This document shows, one piece after another, positions 18,586-29,362 of a stretch of 64,000 nt of DNA. A program made the translations under genes and the position numbers. The stretch comes from Prevotella fusca JCM 17724 (GTDB lineage Bacteria > Bacteroidota > Bacteroidia > Bacteroidales > Bacteroidaceae). The stretch covers positions 82,501-146,500 of the forward strand of contig NZ_CP012074.1 of assembly GCF_001262015.1 (NCBI RefSeq), in the 5' to 3' direction. The notes beneath the pieces were generated by a model. It saw nothing but the letters and a program-made list of their open reading frames with translations. It made no database searches and was not told the DNA's origin. How positions within the stretch are numbered: position 1 is the stretch's first letter; the number at the start of each line of letters is the position of its first letter.

Positions 18586-18897
18586 ATGGTAAAGTTAGAT
18601 GAAAACAAATTGTCGATGTTGCGCACCTCTTCTGAACGTCTGGCAGAGAAGTATGGTGAGCCTGGTTCACCCGAACGTGAAGAGTTCGAGGCACGTGCCA
18701 AGGCTTATTATTATGCAGAATTACTAAAAGAACAGCGTAAGCAGCAGAAGATGACACAGCAGCAATTGGCTGATAAGATAGGCAAGGAGCGGGAATATAT
18801 CTCAAATATCGAGCGTGGAAACAGTGATATGCAGCTTTCTACCTTTATGCAAATAGCGAATGCTTTAGGACTTCGTTTTGCATTGGTTGTAGGGTAG
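18586..18897 (+). CDS. HigA-like XRE antitoxin
   Basis: 103 residues; a helix-turn-helix of the XRE/Cro class occupies the C-terminal half (KMTQQQLADKIGKEREYISN, then IERGNSDMQLSTF). The N-terminal ~40 residues are charged and probably hold the toxin. The protein should neutralise the upstream toxin and repress the shared promoter. It starts 2 bp after the toxin stop. Confidence 0.87.
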   Translation: MVKLDENKLSMLRTSSERLAEKYGEPGSPEREEFEARAKAYYYAELLKEQRKQQKMTQQQLADKIGKEREYISNIERGNSDMQLSTFMQIANALGLRFALVVG

Positions 18898-18949
18898 TTA
18901 TGCTGGTGATAAGAAATAAGTTGACTCCGCTTCGGTAGTATATTGCAAG

Positions 18950-19036
18950 GTATTTAGCACTCAGCACCATTGGTGTTTACCAACAGCACGATATGTGCGG
19001 GGTAACAACACGATATGTGTGGAGTAATAACATGTT
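18950..19036. repeat. Tandem GCAC-N-GTGC palindromes
   Basis: Three or four ~22 bp units, each an imperfect palindrome around AGCAC...GTGC (AGCACCATTGGTGTT, AGCACGATATGTGCG, AACACGATATGTGTG). Related arrays occur at about 46618-46676 and 61633-61715. The remainder of 18898-19315 shows no supported gene. Confidence 0.65.
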
Positions 19037-19315
19037 AGCTGAAGATGGAAATGTAGGGCCTTTACGGTTATTATAAAGAATTATTGTAAGAAGATAATGG
19101 CTAACTCACATGGGAAACATTTGCCAGGAAGTTCTAAAAATAATTCTTTCTTTTCATGTAAAAAAAACAAGAAAGAGACTGAATCAGAAAGTGGTCAGTG
19201 GTTAATGAAGGGTGGTACAAGTTTAGTCAAATCTTCAATTAAGCCTTCTGACGAATGTGTATGGCGTGCATTCTTACTTCTGAATCAGCCTCTTGGTATT
19301 TATAATGTTTTTGTT

Positions 19316-19804
19316 TTATTCTGCGCAGCTCTGTGATTTTACAGCAACGAGCATCCAAACGGTCTTTTCCTGCTCTTTGAGGAAATCGCTCATCAGTGAA
19401 ACTGTTGTATCATCCTTTGCATCTGAAGCAAGTTCGATGATTCTGCGCTCACGTGCAATCAGTGTCTTGTAAGTTGTTAAGAGGATGTCAAGTGCCTCAT
19501 TGCTACAGCTTACGACACCAACTTCTTTGAGTTCTGCTGTCTGTAAATAGGCACTGTAACGGCTCTCCGGAGTACTACCTAACTGAAGGATACGCTCTGC
19601 TACCTCGTCAACCTTCTCAGCAGTGTCGTTGTAAAGCTCTTCATACTTTCTGTGCATGATGAAGAACCCATGCCCCTTTACGTTCCAATGGAAGCCACGA
19701 AGGTTACTGTAATATACCTGAAGGTCTGCCAGTAAAACTGAAAGTTCGTTTACTACGTTCTGTACCTTCTTCTCATCTAAACCTAACAAATCTAATGTTT
19801 TCAT
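19316..19804 (-). CDS. dps: Dps-family ferritin / DNA-protecting protein
   Basis: 162 residues. The intersubunit ferroxidase residues are visible: His39 (RGFHWNVKG), His51 (FFIMHRKYEELY), Asp66 and Glu70 (EKVDEVAERI). Dps dodecamers oxidise and store iron and protect DNA under oxidative stress. It is monocistronic with its own promoter (TAACTTTG at 19846-19853). No OxyR site was identified. Confidence 0.94.
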   Translation of the reverse strand: MKTLDLLGLDEKKVQNVVNELSVLLADLQVYYSNLRGFHWNVKGHGFFIMHRKYEELYNDTAEKVDEVAERILQLGSTPESRYSAYLQTAELKEVGVVSCSNEALDILLTTYKTLIARERRIIELASDAKDDTTVSLMSDFLKEQEKTVWMLVAVKSQSCAE

Positions 19805-19845
19805 CTTTAATATGTTCTTAAGTTGTTGTTTCTTGTTTTCGTTTG

Positions 19846-19876
19846 CAAAGTTATTGAGTTTGTCAATCTACCACAA
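19846..19876 (-). promoter_or_regulatory. Promoter of dps
   Basis: On the minus strand, TTG (19874-19876), a 20 bp spacer and TAACTTTG (19846-19853). Confidence 0.65.
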
Positions 19877-20101
19877 CAGATAAATTCTATACACTCATTG
19901 ATACAGTCTATAGATGCTTGTTATTGTCTGATAATGAGTAGATTATTGTCTACATGTTGACTTTTATAAAGTGTGGATGCGGGCTTGATATTTTATAGTC
20001 ATTGGCGAAAGGCAGGGAATATGTTAAGGAATAAATATTAAATACTTTTAATAAGGTGTGAGAAAAACCGGAAAAAGCCTGTCTGTTTGATTTTTAATTG
20101 C
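19877..20101. other. dps-guaB divergent intergenic region
   Basis: AT-rich DNA between two divergent promoters; no gene or strong repeat is seen. Confidence 0.5.
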
Positions 20102-20109
20102 TAAATTTG
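20102..20109 (+). promoter_or_regulatory. Promoter -7 element for guaB
   Basis: TAAATTTG is an exact TAnnTTTG match, about 27 bp upstream of the ATG. Confidence 0.6.
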
Positions 20110-20127
20110 CATGCAATAAATTTCTAA

Positions 20128-21621
<1,494 letters not shown>

Positions 21622-21643
21622 TAAAAAGACGATAAATAATAAG

Positions 21644-21673
21644 CCCTCTTCCCTGCTTTGTCAGGGGAGAGGG
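21644..21673 (+). terminator. Strong hairpin between guaB and the isomerase operon
   Basis: Arms CCCTCTTCCCTG and CAGGGGAGAGGG pair over 12 positions (one G-T). There is no immediate T-run, so it may be an RNA-processing or attenuating hairpin rather than a full terminator. Confidence 0.5.
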
Positions 21674-21697
21674 TACCTGTGTTTTAAAATAATAACA

Positions 21698-23122
21698 ATG
21701 AAATTCAAGGTACTTCTATCAGTTGCACTGCTCTCAGCAACAATAGCATACGGGCAGACAGACCCGACAATAATGACTATCAACGGACAGCCGGTGAGCC
21801 GTTCGGAATTTGAGTATTCGTACAATAAGAACAATGCTAAGGGGGTGATTGACAAGAAGAGTGTTGATGAGTATGTTGATCTCTTCATCAATTACAAACT
21901 GAAGGTACAGGCTGCACTCGATGCACGTCTTGACACACTCAGTTCTTTCAAGAAAGAGTTTCTCAGCTATCGCAACCAGCAGGTACGCCCGACGTTCATC
22001 ACTGATGCTGACGTTGAGACTGAAGCACGTAGGATTTACCGTGAGACGCAGCAGCAGGTTGAGGCTAATGGCGGACTGTGGCATTGCGCACATATTCTCA
22101 TCGGATTGAGCCAGCATGCGCCACAGGATGAAGAAACTGCTGCAAAGCAGTTGGCTGACTCCATTTACACGGCTCTCCAAGGCGGAGCTGACTTTGCAGA
22201 ACTTGCGAAGAAATATTCAACGGATGTCAACTCTGCCAAGGATGGCGGCGACCTTCCACATCTTCAGAAAGGGCAGACAGTATCTGAATTCGAGAAGGCA
22301 ATGTTGGCATTGAGTCCAGGACAAATAAGCACTCCTGTGCTTTCACCTTTCGGTTATCATATCATCAAGATGTTTGGGCGTGAGAACTTTCCGACTTATG
22401 AAACGCTCCGGGCTGACATCATGCAGTACATTGAGATGCGTGGATTGCGTGAACAGATTATCGACCAGAAACTTGATTCGCTCGTACAGAAGGAGGGAAA
22501 GAGTGTTACGCAGGAGCAGTTGCTCGACAGGAAACTTGCCTCATTAGAAGAGAAAGATGCGGGCATGAAGAACCTTATCCGTGAATATTATGACGGTCTG
22601 CTGATGATTGAAATGAGTAACCGTACTGTCTGGGACAAGGCTGCCAAGGACGAAAAGGCACTCGAAGCCTATTTCCGTAAGCATAAGAAACAATATAAGT
22701 GGGCTGAACCACGTTTTAAGGGTATTGCCTATCACGTGAAGACAAAGGCTGATGTAGATGCCGTGAAGGCTTGTGTGAAGAATCTGCCTTTCAATAAGTG
22801 GGCAGCGAAACTACGTGACACGTTCAATGCTGATAATACAATCCGCATCCGTGTAGAGAAAGGTATCTTCCGCAAGGGTGACAATGCGCTTATAGACCGT
22901 GATGTCTTCGGTGTGAAGGCAACTGTTAAGTCAGTTGACGGATACCCGATTGACGCAGTATTCGGCAAGAAACTCAAGGTCCCCGAGAGCCTGGACGATG
23001 TGCGCGACCTTGTTGTATCCAGCTATCAGGAAGAACTGGAGAAGGAATGGGTGGCTGCATTGCGCAAGAAGTATAAGGTAGTTGTTGACAAGAATGTGCT
23101 TTCAACAGTCAATAAGCATTAA
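21698..23122 (+). CDS. Periplasmic peptidyl-prolyl isomerase (parvulin, SurA/PpiC-like)
   Basis: 474 residues from the ATG at 21698, which follows the intergenic hairpin and gives a signal peptide (MKFKVLLSVALLSATIAYG). Residues 12-80 resemble a SurA-type N-terminal helical region (INGQPVSRSEFEYSYNKNN). A parvulin domain follows at about 125-235 (HCAHILI...GGADFAELAKKYSTD...GYHIIKMF). The C-terminal half is a divergent second region. It probably chaperones outer-membrane proteins with the next gene, 17 bp downstream. Confidence 0.9.
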   Translation: MKFKVLLSVALLSATIAYGQTDPTIMTINGQPVSRSEFEYSYNKNNAKGVIDKKSVDEYVDLFINYKLKVQAALDARLDTLSSFKKEFLSYRNQQVRPTFITDADVETEARRIYRETQQQVEANGGLWHCAHILIGLSQHAPQDEETAAKQLADSIYTALQGGADFAELAKKYSTDVNSAKDGGDLPHLQKGQTVSEFEKAMLALSPGQISTPVLSPFGYHIIKMFGRENFPTYETLRADIMQYIEMRGLREQIIDQKLDSLVQKEGKSVTQEQLLDRKLASLEEKDAGMKNLIREYYDGLLMIEMSNRTVWDKAAKDEKALEAYFRKHKKQYKWAEPRFKGIAYHVKTKADVDAVKACVKNLPFNKWAAKLRDTFNADNTIRIRVEKGIFRKGDNALIDRDVFGVKATVKSVDGYPIDAVFGKKLKVPESLDDVRDLVVSSYQEELEKEWVAALRKKYKVVVDKNVLSTVNKH

Positions 23123-23139
23123 GAAAATAAAGGAATTCA

Positions 23140-24582
23140 ATGAAGATAAATAAAGGAAAAACGATAGTCCTGCTTGCAGGAACAGTTCTTACGGCAATGA
23201 GCTTGCATGCTGGTGCGTTCCGTGCCAGTGCTTCTGTTGGTCTGGCTGACTCTGTGAAAACTGAGACAACTGCCATGGATAAGTCGAACAGTGTCGTAGA
23301 TGAAGTCATCTGGGTAGTAGGTGATGAACCTATACTGAAGTCGGAAGTCGAGATAATGAGGCTGCAGTCTGAGGCAGAAGGCATGAAGTGGGATGGCAAT
23401 CCTGAGTGTATTCTGCCCGAACAGATTGCCGTTCAGAAACTTTTTCTCCATCAGGCAGCCCTTGACAGTATTGAGGTGACAGAGTCAGAAATATCCCAAG
23501 GCATTGAACAGCAGATTAACTACTGGATTTCCCTGCCGCAGATTGGTTCAAAGGAGAAGCTCGAAGAGTTCCAGCACAAGAGTATGGCACAGATTCGTCA
23601 GGACCTGCATGACGACTACAAGAACCGTCAGCTCGTGCAGAAGATGCAGGAGAAACTGGTCAGCGATGTGAAGATTTCACCTGCTGAGGTACGTGAATAC
23701 TTCAGAAAGCTGCCCGTAGATAGTATTCCGATGATTCCTACAACGGTTGAAGTTGAGATTCTTACGCAGACTCCGAGAGTTGAGCCGGAGGAGGTGAACC
23801 GCATCAAGAACCAGCTGCGTGATTATACGGATCGTGTTACGAAAGGCGAGACATCCTTTGCAACATTAGCTCGTCTCTACTCTGAAGATACTGGGTCTGC
23901 CCGACAGGGTGGCGAGTTGGGCTACATGGGACGTGGTATGCTCGACCCTGCATTTGCTGCAGCAGCTTTCAATCTTACTGACCCTAAGAAGGTTTCAAAG
24001 GTCGTAGAAAGTGAGTTCGGCTACCATATTATCCAGCTTGTCGACCGTCGTGGCGATAAGGTGAACTGCCGTCATATCCTGTTGAAGCCGCATGTGTCAA
24101 TGGCTTCTGTTGATGCAGCCAAGGAACGTTTGGATTCAATAGGCAAGGATATCAAGAAAGGTAAGTTTACATTTGAGGATGCTACGGCTTATCTCTCTGA
24201 TGATAAAGACACGAAGAACAACCACGGACTGATGGTCAACTCGTCTGAAAACTCCCGTACATCACGTTTCAAGATGAAGGATTTGCCGACAGAAGTGGCT
24301 CGTGTAGTCGAAACGATGAAGGTTGGAGAGATCTCAATACCGTTCCAGATGGTCAATGCCCGAGGCAAGGTTGTCTGTGCCATTGTGAAGCTGAAGGCAC
24401 GTGTGCCAGAGCATCGGGCAACGATTACCGAAGACTTCCAGGCTATGCGTGACATCGTTACTGCTAAGCGCAGGATGGAAATTATCCATGACTGGGTTGT
24501 GAAGAAAGTAAAGGAAACCTATGTAAGGATTAATCCTCGTTATAAAGATTGTAAGTTCCAGTACGAAGGTTGGATTAAATGA
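23140..24582 (+). CDS. surA: SurA-like periplasmic chaperone/isomerase
   Basis: 480 residues; signal peptide then the SurA N-terminal domain (VVDEVIWVVGDEPILKSEVE). It has a parvulin domain at about 195-305 (ARLYSEDTGSARQGGELGYM, EFGYHIIQLVDRRGD) and a degenerate second parvulin-like segment (CRHILLKPHVS onward). It is predicted to escort outer-membrane proteins to BAM. It is the middle gene of an isomerase-isomerase-OstA operon and overlaps the next gene by 4 bp (ATGA). The family call is firm; strict SurA orthology is inferred. Confidence 0.9.
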   Translation: MKINKGKTIVLLAGTVLTAMSLHAGAFRASASVGLADSVKTETTAMDKSNSVVDEVIWVVGDEPILKSEVEIMRLQSEAEGMKWDGNPECILPEQIAVQKLFLHQAALDSIEVTESEISQGIEQQINYWISLPQIGSKEKLEEFQHKSMAQIRQDLHDDYKNRQLVQKMQEKLVSDVKISPAEVREYFRKLPVDSIPMIPTTVEVEILTQTPRVEPEEVNRIKNQLRDYTDRVTKGETSFATLARLYSEDTGSARQGGELGYMGRGMLDPAFAAAAFNLTDPKKVSKVVESEFGYHIIQLVDRRGDKVNCRHILLKPHVSMASVDAAKERLDSIGKDIKKGKFTFEDATAYLSDDKDTKNNHGLMVNSSENSRTSRFKMKDLPTEVARVVETMKVGEISIPFQMVNARGKVVCAIVKLKARVPEHRATITEDFQAMRDIVTAKRRMEIIHDWVVKKVKETYVRINPRYKDCKFQYEGWIK

Positions 24583-26510
24583 CAATAAACAGCAGGTATA
24601 AAGATACATTTTGCGGGCATAGAATCCTGGTAATCATGATTCTATGCCTGTTTGGACTATGGCAGTCACAGTCGGTTATGGCTCAGAAAGTAGCGGAGAA
24701 GAAAGGCAACAAATTCTATATTGACCATGCCGACAATCTGCGTCATAACCAGATGGAGATGCCCGATGTGATGATTGCTAAGGGAGATGTACGCTTTCGC
24801 TACAAGGGAATGACGCTTAAGTGCGACAGTGCTTATTTCAACGAGAAATCAAACTGGTTCAAGGCGTTCAGCCGTGTACACATCACCCGTCCGGGTGGGG
24901 TGACACTGGATTGCCAGCGTCTTCATTATGACGGTTACGGACAGATGGTTCAGGCACGTGGAAAGGTGGTTGCGAGAGAGCCGGGCAGGTCGCTCCGTTG
25001 CGACAGCTTGGATTATAACACAGCATCTAAGGTCGCTAACTACTTTGGCGGACGTGGTACGTTGGTCTATAATGGCAATACTGTTATCGCTGACCAGGGC
25101 GACTACAATACGGAGACACATGATGCCAACTTCTTCGGAGATGTCGTGATGTTCACGCCTAAGTATCGTATCACGACACCAGAGGCGCACGGTAACACCG
25201 AGACAGGTCTTGTCCACGTCATCGGCAAATCGGTTATCAAGACAGCCAAAGGGGAAGTAGTGCACACGAATGATGGTACCTACAACAGCAAGACTGACCA
25301 CATGGAGCTAAACGGACGCTCCACCATTACCTCACCAAAGCAGGATGTTGAGGGTGATAACATCATCTACAACAGTACGACAGGCGATGCAGAAGGTCAT
25401 GGTAATGTGAAGATTGTTGACAAGGCAAACAACCGTACCATCATAGGTCAGGATGTGTTCTATAATGAAAAGACGGGGCATAGCAACGCACGTGGCAACG
25501 TGAAGATTGACGACCGTAAGGTGCAGCGTGTCATTACAGGTGATGAAGTGACCTATAATGCCAAGACTGGCTATAGCGAAGGGCGTGGTAATGTGAAGAT
25601 TGTGGACAAGTTGAAGCAGCGTACCGTGACAGGTCGTGACCTTACCTATAACAGCAATACGCACGAAGGAACAGGTGAAGGCAATGTATATTACATTGAC
25701 TACAAGGGAAAGCACGCTTTCTATGGTGATTACCTGCATTACACTGATTCTGCTGCGATAGCCTTCGGTGGCAATCCCGGACCTGTTGCCAAGGACTTCT
25801 CACAGGGTGATACGCTCTTTGTACATGCTGATACCATCAGTATGAAGGGCTTTCACATGAATACTCCACAGATGTATCGTGAGATATATGGTGTGAACAA
25901 CGTCCGTGCCTACCGTACAGACGTACAGGCTGTGTGTGGTTTTATGGTAGCCAATACCAAGGATTCTTGTCTGACGATGTATGATTATCCTATCGTGTGG
26001 AGCGGTAACCGCCAGCTGGTGGGCGATTCCATCAAGGCGTATATGAACGACTCCACCATCCGTCAGGCGTTTGTCTATGGCAATGCTTTCTCTATCGAGA
26101 AGCTGCCCGACAATAAGTATTACAATCAGATATCCTCGAAGGATATGCGTGCTGACTTCGTGAATGGTGCTGCCCGCCGTGTTGATGCCTGGGGAAATGT
26201 GGAAGTTATCTTCTATCATACCGATAAGGATAGTACGCTCATCGGGCATAATTATACCGAGACGGACACTCTTCGGATGTTCATTTCGCCTGAACGGAAG
26301 TTGCAGAAGATATGGATGTCGAAGTCGAATGGTGTCATAAGCCCGATGACGCAGATACCGCCCGACAAGTTGACACTGCCTCACTTTGAGCTTTTCGATG
26401 AGGTACGCCCTAAGGATAAGGGTGATATATTCCGCCGTGCCGCACGTAAGACGAGTGCAACTGTGCGTAATGCACGGGTATCTCTACCGCCCCGACAACA
26501 TATAGAATGA
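24579..26510 (+). CDS. OstA/LptA-like organic solvent tolerance protein
   Basis: 643 residues. An N-terminal signal segment (residues about 15-37) precedes an extended beta-jellyroll OstA/LptA fold built from repeats such as ARGKVVAREPG, AEGHGNVKIVD, ARGNVKIDD and EGRGNVKIVD. The family forms the periplasmic bridge for lipopolysaccharide transport; the large Bacteroidota version lacks the LptD barrel. It overlaps the surA-like gene by 4 bp, so LPS and outer-membrane-protein transport are encoded together. Confidence 0.9.
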   Translation: MTINSRYKDTFCGHRILVIMILCLFGLWQSQSVMAQKVAEKKGNKFYIDHADNLRHNQMEMPDVMIAKGDVRFRYKGMTLKCDSAYFNEKSNWFKAFSRVHITRPGGVTLDCQRLHYDGYGQMVQARGKVVAREPGRSLRCDSLDYNTASKVANYFGGRGTLVYNGNTVIADQGDYNTETHDANFFGDVVMFTPKYRITTPEAHGNTETGLVHVIGKSVIKTAKGEVVHTNDGTYNSKTDHMELNGRSTITSPKQDVEGDNIIYNSTTGDAEGHGNVKIVDKANNRTIIGQDVFYNEKTGHSNARGNVKIDDRKVQRVITGDEVTYNAKTGYSEGRGNVKIVDKLKQRTVTGRDLTYNSNTHEGTGEGNVYYIDYKGKHAFYGDYLHYTDSAAIAFGGNPGPVAKDFSQGDTLFVHADTISMKGFHMNTPQMYREIYGVNNVRAYRTDVQAVCGFMVANTKDSCLTMYDYPIVWSGNRQLVGDSIKAYMNDSTIRQAFVYGNAFSIEKLPDNKYYNQISSKDMRADFVNGAARRVDAWGNVEVIFYHTDKDSTLIGHNYTETDTLRMFISPERKLQKIWMSKSNGVISPMTQIPPDKLTLPHFELFDEVRPKDKGDIFRRAARKTSATVRNARVSLPPRQHIE

Positions 26511-26590
26511 CGAAGGATTACGTCGGATGCAGACTTGGTTGGATGATTGCCTGTCATTGGAAACTCGATAACTAAGGGCTGGTAACAGGC

Positions 26591-26744
26591 ATACCAAGGC
26601 TTTGTAGAACTATTACCAAGGTTTTGTAGAAACATTACCAAGGCTTTGTAGAACTATTACCAAGGCTTTGTAGAACTATTACCAAGGCTTTGTAGAATCA
26701 TTACTAAGGCTTTGTAATATCATAGCCAATGGTTGGTAATATTT
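26591..26744. repeat. 22 bp tandem repeat, about seven units
   Basis: Units of 22 bp with consensus TTACCAAGGCTTTGTAGAAC followed by TA. Units 3 and 4 (26635-26678) are identical, and the last unit (26723-26744) is degenerate. There is no unique spacer, so it is not a CRISPR. It lies in the 437 bp gap between the OstA-like gene and the next gene; nothing else is seen there. Confidence 0.85.
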
Positions 26745-26947
26745 TGCCAAGCAGCAAGAAAGCGACGAAAAGACCGCTGTTTGCAGGTTATCTGCTGTCT
26801 GTCTGGCTGCCAAAGTCAAGTCGGTTTTTGTGTTATTTATCAATACAGGGAATATTGTCAGTCCCCTTTCAAATCATTGACTTGATGGTATTGGTCATCT
26901 GGCTTGAAACCCTTGACGCTCTAACTTCTTAAATTCCTTATACAAGA

Positions 26948-27235
26948 ATGTTTTTCTTCCAGTCATCACGTCCCCGTCGTTTCCACCATGAGTATATGTA
27001 TGTGGACGAACGCAAGGAACTGCTCAAGGATATGGAGCAGCGTGCACGCCGTGAGCTGAACGGTGAAAAGGTTTCTGACAGCAGGTGTCGGGAGGAACTG
27101 CAGCACAGGTTCAGCGGTTCATTGAAGCCCGAAGTGCTGCGCCATCGAGGCAATCGTTTTACGGCAATGTGGGTGTCGTTGATTCTTTCAGCAGGTGTCA
27201 TCGCCCTGCTTACATTATTTTTATTCATTGCTTAA
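26948..27235 (+). CDS. Small membrane protein, unknown function
   Basis: 95 residues: a basic N-terminus (SSRPRRFHHEYMYVDERKEL), an amphipathic charged helix, and one C-terminal membrane span (WVSLILSAGVIALLTLFLFI). Topology suggests a cytoplasmic N-terminus and a tail anchor. It starts 11 bp upstream of mutL's start region and is likely co-transcribed with it. I do not recognise the family, but a similar small gene next to mutL is common in Bacteroidales (recollection). Confidence 0.75.
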   Translation: MFFFQSSRPRRFHHEYMYVDERKELLKDMEQRARRELNGEKVSDSRCREELQHRFSGSLKPEVLRHRGNRFTAMWVSLILSAGVIALLTLFLFIA

Positions 27236-27246
27236 CAGGATAGTTC

Positions 27247-29118
27247 ATGAGTGATATTATACAACTTTTACCAGACAGTGTAGCCAATCAGATTGCAGCT
27301 GGTGAGGTCATCCAGCGTCCGGCTTCGGTTGTCAAGGAGTTGGTGGAGAATGGGATTGATGCCGGAGCAAAGCGTATTGATGTGCTGGTGGTTGATGCCG
27401 GGCGCACTTCCATTCAGGTAATCGATGATGGGAAGGGTATGTCAGAGACCGATGCACGCCTTTCTTTCGAGCGTCATGCCACTTCTAAGATTCGCAAGGC
27501 GGACGACCTCTTCTCGCTTCGTACGATGGGTTTCCGTGGAGAAGCACTGGCATCCATTGCTGCTGTGGCTCAGATAGAACTGAAGACACGCATGGAGAGC
27601 GAGGAACTGGGTACACATCTGTCTGTTTCGGGCAGCCGTTTTACTGGTCAGGAGCCTTGTTCCTGTCCTGTGGGAAGCAACTTCCTGGTTGAAAATCTCT
27701 TCTTCAATGTGCCAGCCCGCCGCAAGTTCCTGAAGTCGAATACTACCGAGCTCAATAATATCATCACAGCCTTTGAACGCATCGTACTGGTCTATCCGCA
27801 GATTTCCTTTACCCTGCACAGCAACGGGACAGAGCTTTTCAGCCTTCGTGCCTGCAACTATCGCCAGCGTATCGTTGAAGTATTCGGCAAGCGACTCAAT
27901 CAGGATCTTCTGCCGATAGATGTTGATACGAGCCTTTGCCATATCCACGGCTTTGTCGGTAAGCCAGAGGCAGCACGGAAGAAGACACCGCATCAGTATT
28001 TCTTTGTCAATGACCGCTATATGAAGCATCCCTATTTTCACAAGGCAGTCATCACGGCTTTCGACCGACTTATCCCACAGGGAGAGCAGGTTCCTTATTT
28101 CCTTTACTTCGATGTGCCGGCAGAGAATATTGATGTGAATATCCATCCGACCAAGACAGAGATAAAGTTTGAGAACGAACAGGCTATCTGGCAGATTCTG
28201 CTTGCAGCCGTTAAGGAGGCTGTTGGACGTTTCAATGATATTCCAGCCATTGACTTTGATACCGAGGGCAAGCCAGATATTCCTGTGTTTAACCCCAATG
28301 CAGGTACGTCTGCACCAAAGATTGACTTCAATCCATCCTATAATCCTTTCAAGCAGACGGCTCGGCCGAATAAGCCTTCGGCACCGGAAGGCTGGGAAGA
28401 CCTCTATGCCGGCTTGGATTCCGGAGGTGAAATCCGCCAGTCAAAGCTCTTTGAACAGGGTGAGGTGGAGACGATGGACAGTGGAATGGAGGAAGGAACG
28501 ATTATCTCCTCGGCAGTAACACAGTCTGTTGATGAGACAATAATAGAGGACAAGGCACCGTCGCATTATCAGTATAAAGGCTGTTACATCATGACTGCCG
28601 TGAAGTCGGGGCTGATGATTATTGACCAGCATCGTGCCCACATCCGTATTCTCTACGAAGAGTATCTGCGCCAGCTGTCTGAGCATAAGGTACATTCTCA
28701 AAAGGTTCTGTTCCCAGAGATGGTTCAGTTCTCTGTTTCTGACCAGACGGTTCTTGACCAGGTCCTGCCCGAGATGGCGGAGATGGGCTTCCAGCTTGAC
28801 AGCCTTGGTGGTGGCAGTTATGCAGTCAATGGTGTCCCAGCAGGCATTGAGGGGCTGAATGTCATTGCGCTTGTCAATGATATGGTGGCTTCAGCTATGG
28901 AGAGCGGAACGAGTGCGAAGGATGAGATTGACCAGACTTTGGCACTGAGCCTTGCCCGTAATGCAGCCATACCGCAGGGACAGGTCCTGAGCAATGTTGA
29001 GATGGATAATATTGTCAACGAGCTCTTTGCCTGCAGTAATGTCAATTATACGCCTTCTGGTGAACCTGTGATTGCGATAATGAAGCAGCAGGATATTGAG
29101 CATCTCTTTGATAGTTGA
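27247..29118 (+). CDS. mutL: DNA mismatch repair protein MutL
   Basis: 623 residues. The N-terminal GHKL ATPase is intact: [21 protein letters not shown] and GFRGEAL. A low-conservation linker (about 335-430) precedes the C-terminal dimerisation domain. In that domain the endonuclease motif DQHAxxExxxxE reads [12 protein letters not shown], and the later metal-binding motifs read [10 protein letters not shown] and TPSGEP, without the usual Cys/His. So this MutL looks non-nucleolytic although it is full length. Confidence 0.96.
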   Translation: MSDIIQLLPDSVANQIAAGEVIQRPASVVKELVENGIDAGAKRIDVLVVDAGRTSIQVIDDGKGMSETDARLSFERHATSKIRKADDLFSLRTMGFRGEALASIAAVAQIELKTRMESEELGTHLSVSGSRFTGQEPCSCPVGSNFLVENLFFNVPARRKFLKSNTTELNNIITAFERIVLVYPQISFTLHSNGTELFSLRACNYRQRIVEVFGKRLNQDLLPIDVDTSLCHIHGFVGKPEAARKKTPHQYFFVNDRYMKHPYFHKAVITAFDRLIPQGEQVPYFLYFDVPAENIDVNIHPTKTEIKFENEQAIWQILLAAVKEAVGRFNDIPAIDFDTEGKPDIPVFNPNAGTSAPKIDFNPSYNPFKQTARPNKPSAPEGWEDLYAGLDSGGEIRQSKLFEQGEVETMDSGMEEGTIISSAVTQSVDETIIEDKAPSHYQYKGCYIMTAVKSGLMIIDQHRAHIRILYEEYLRQLSEHKVHSQKVLFPEMVQFSVSDQTVLDQVLPEMAEMGFQLDSLGGGSYAVNGVPAGIEGLNVIALVNDMVASAMESGTSAKDEIDQTLALSLARNAAIPQGQVLSNVEMDNIVNELFACSNVNYTPSGEPVIAIMKQQDIEHLFDS

Positions 29119-29274
29119 TGGTCTTTTTGTTGGGACTGTTTGTCTTATTAGCCCTATTAGTCTGATTAGTCTAATAGGGCTAATTGTTTGTTATAGCCTT
29201 TATTTAAAGTTGATGCTCAACGTTAAATAAATTGTATTTTTTTGAAAAAAGCGACCGTGATAGATTTTAATTAT
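29119..29274. repeat. TTATTAG-type palindromic repeat
   Basis: About 29143-29186 contains CTTATTAGCCCTATTAG and its inverted partner CTAATAGGGCTAATTG, the same family as repeats at 2764, 30605 and 37225. Confidence 0.6.
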
Positions 29275-29282
29275 TATCTTTG
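29275..29282 (+). promoter_or_regulatory. Promoter -7 element for the OmpA-family gene
   Basis: TATCTTTG is an exact TAnnTTTG match; the leader is about 75 nt. A frame starting at 29282 would overlap it, so the true start is downstream. Confidence 0.6.
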
Positions 29283-29362
29283 TGCATAGGCTTAGCACCA
29301 TTGTCAAGTCTTATTGTCTGGCAATGGACAGGAATGGATTAAGATTGTTAAATAATAAGATT

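Noticed and set aside
19097..19336. 79-codon frame between the antitoxin and dps
   Set aside because: Low-complexity Ser/Lys composition, part of repeat-rich AT DNA, and overlaps the dps 3' end.
26591..26744. Possible CRISPR array
   Set aside because: Units are contiguous 22 bp tandem copies with no spacers, and no cas genes are nearby.
29282..29362. Upstream extension of the OmpA-family gene
   Set aside because: It would start inside the -7 promoter element and hide the signal peptide.
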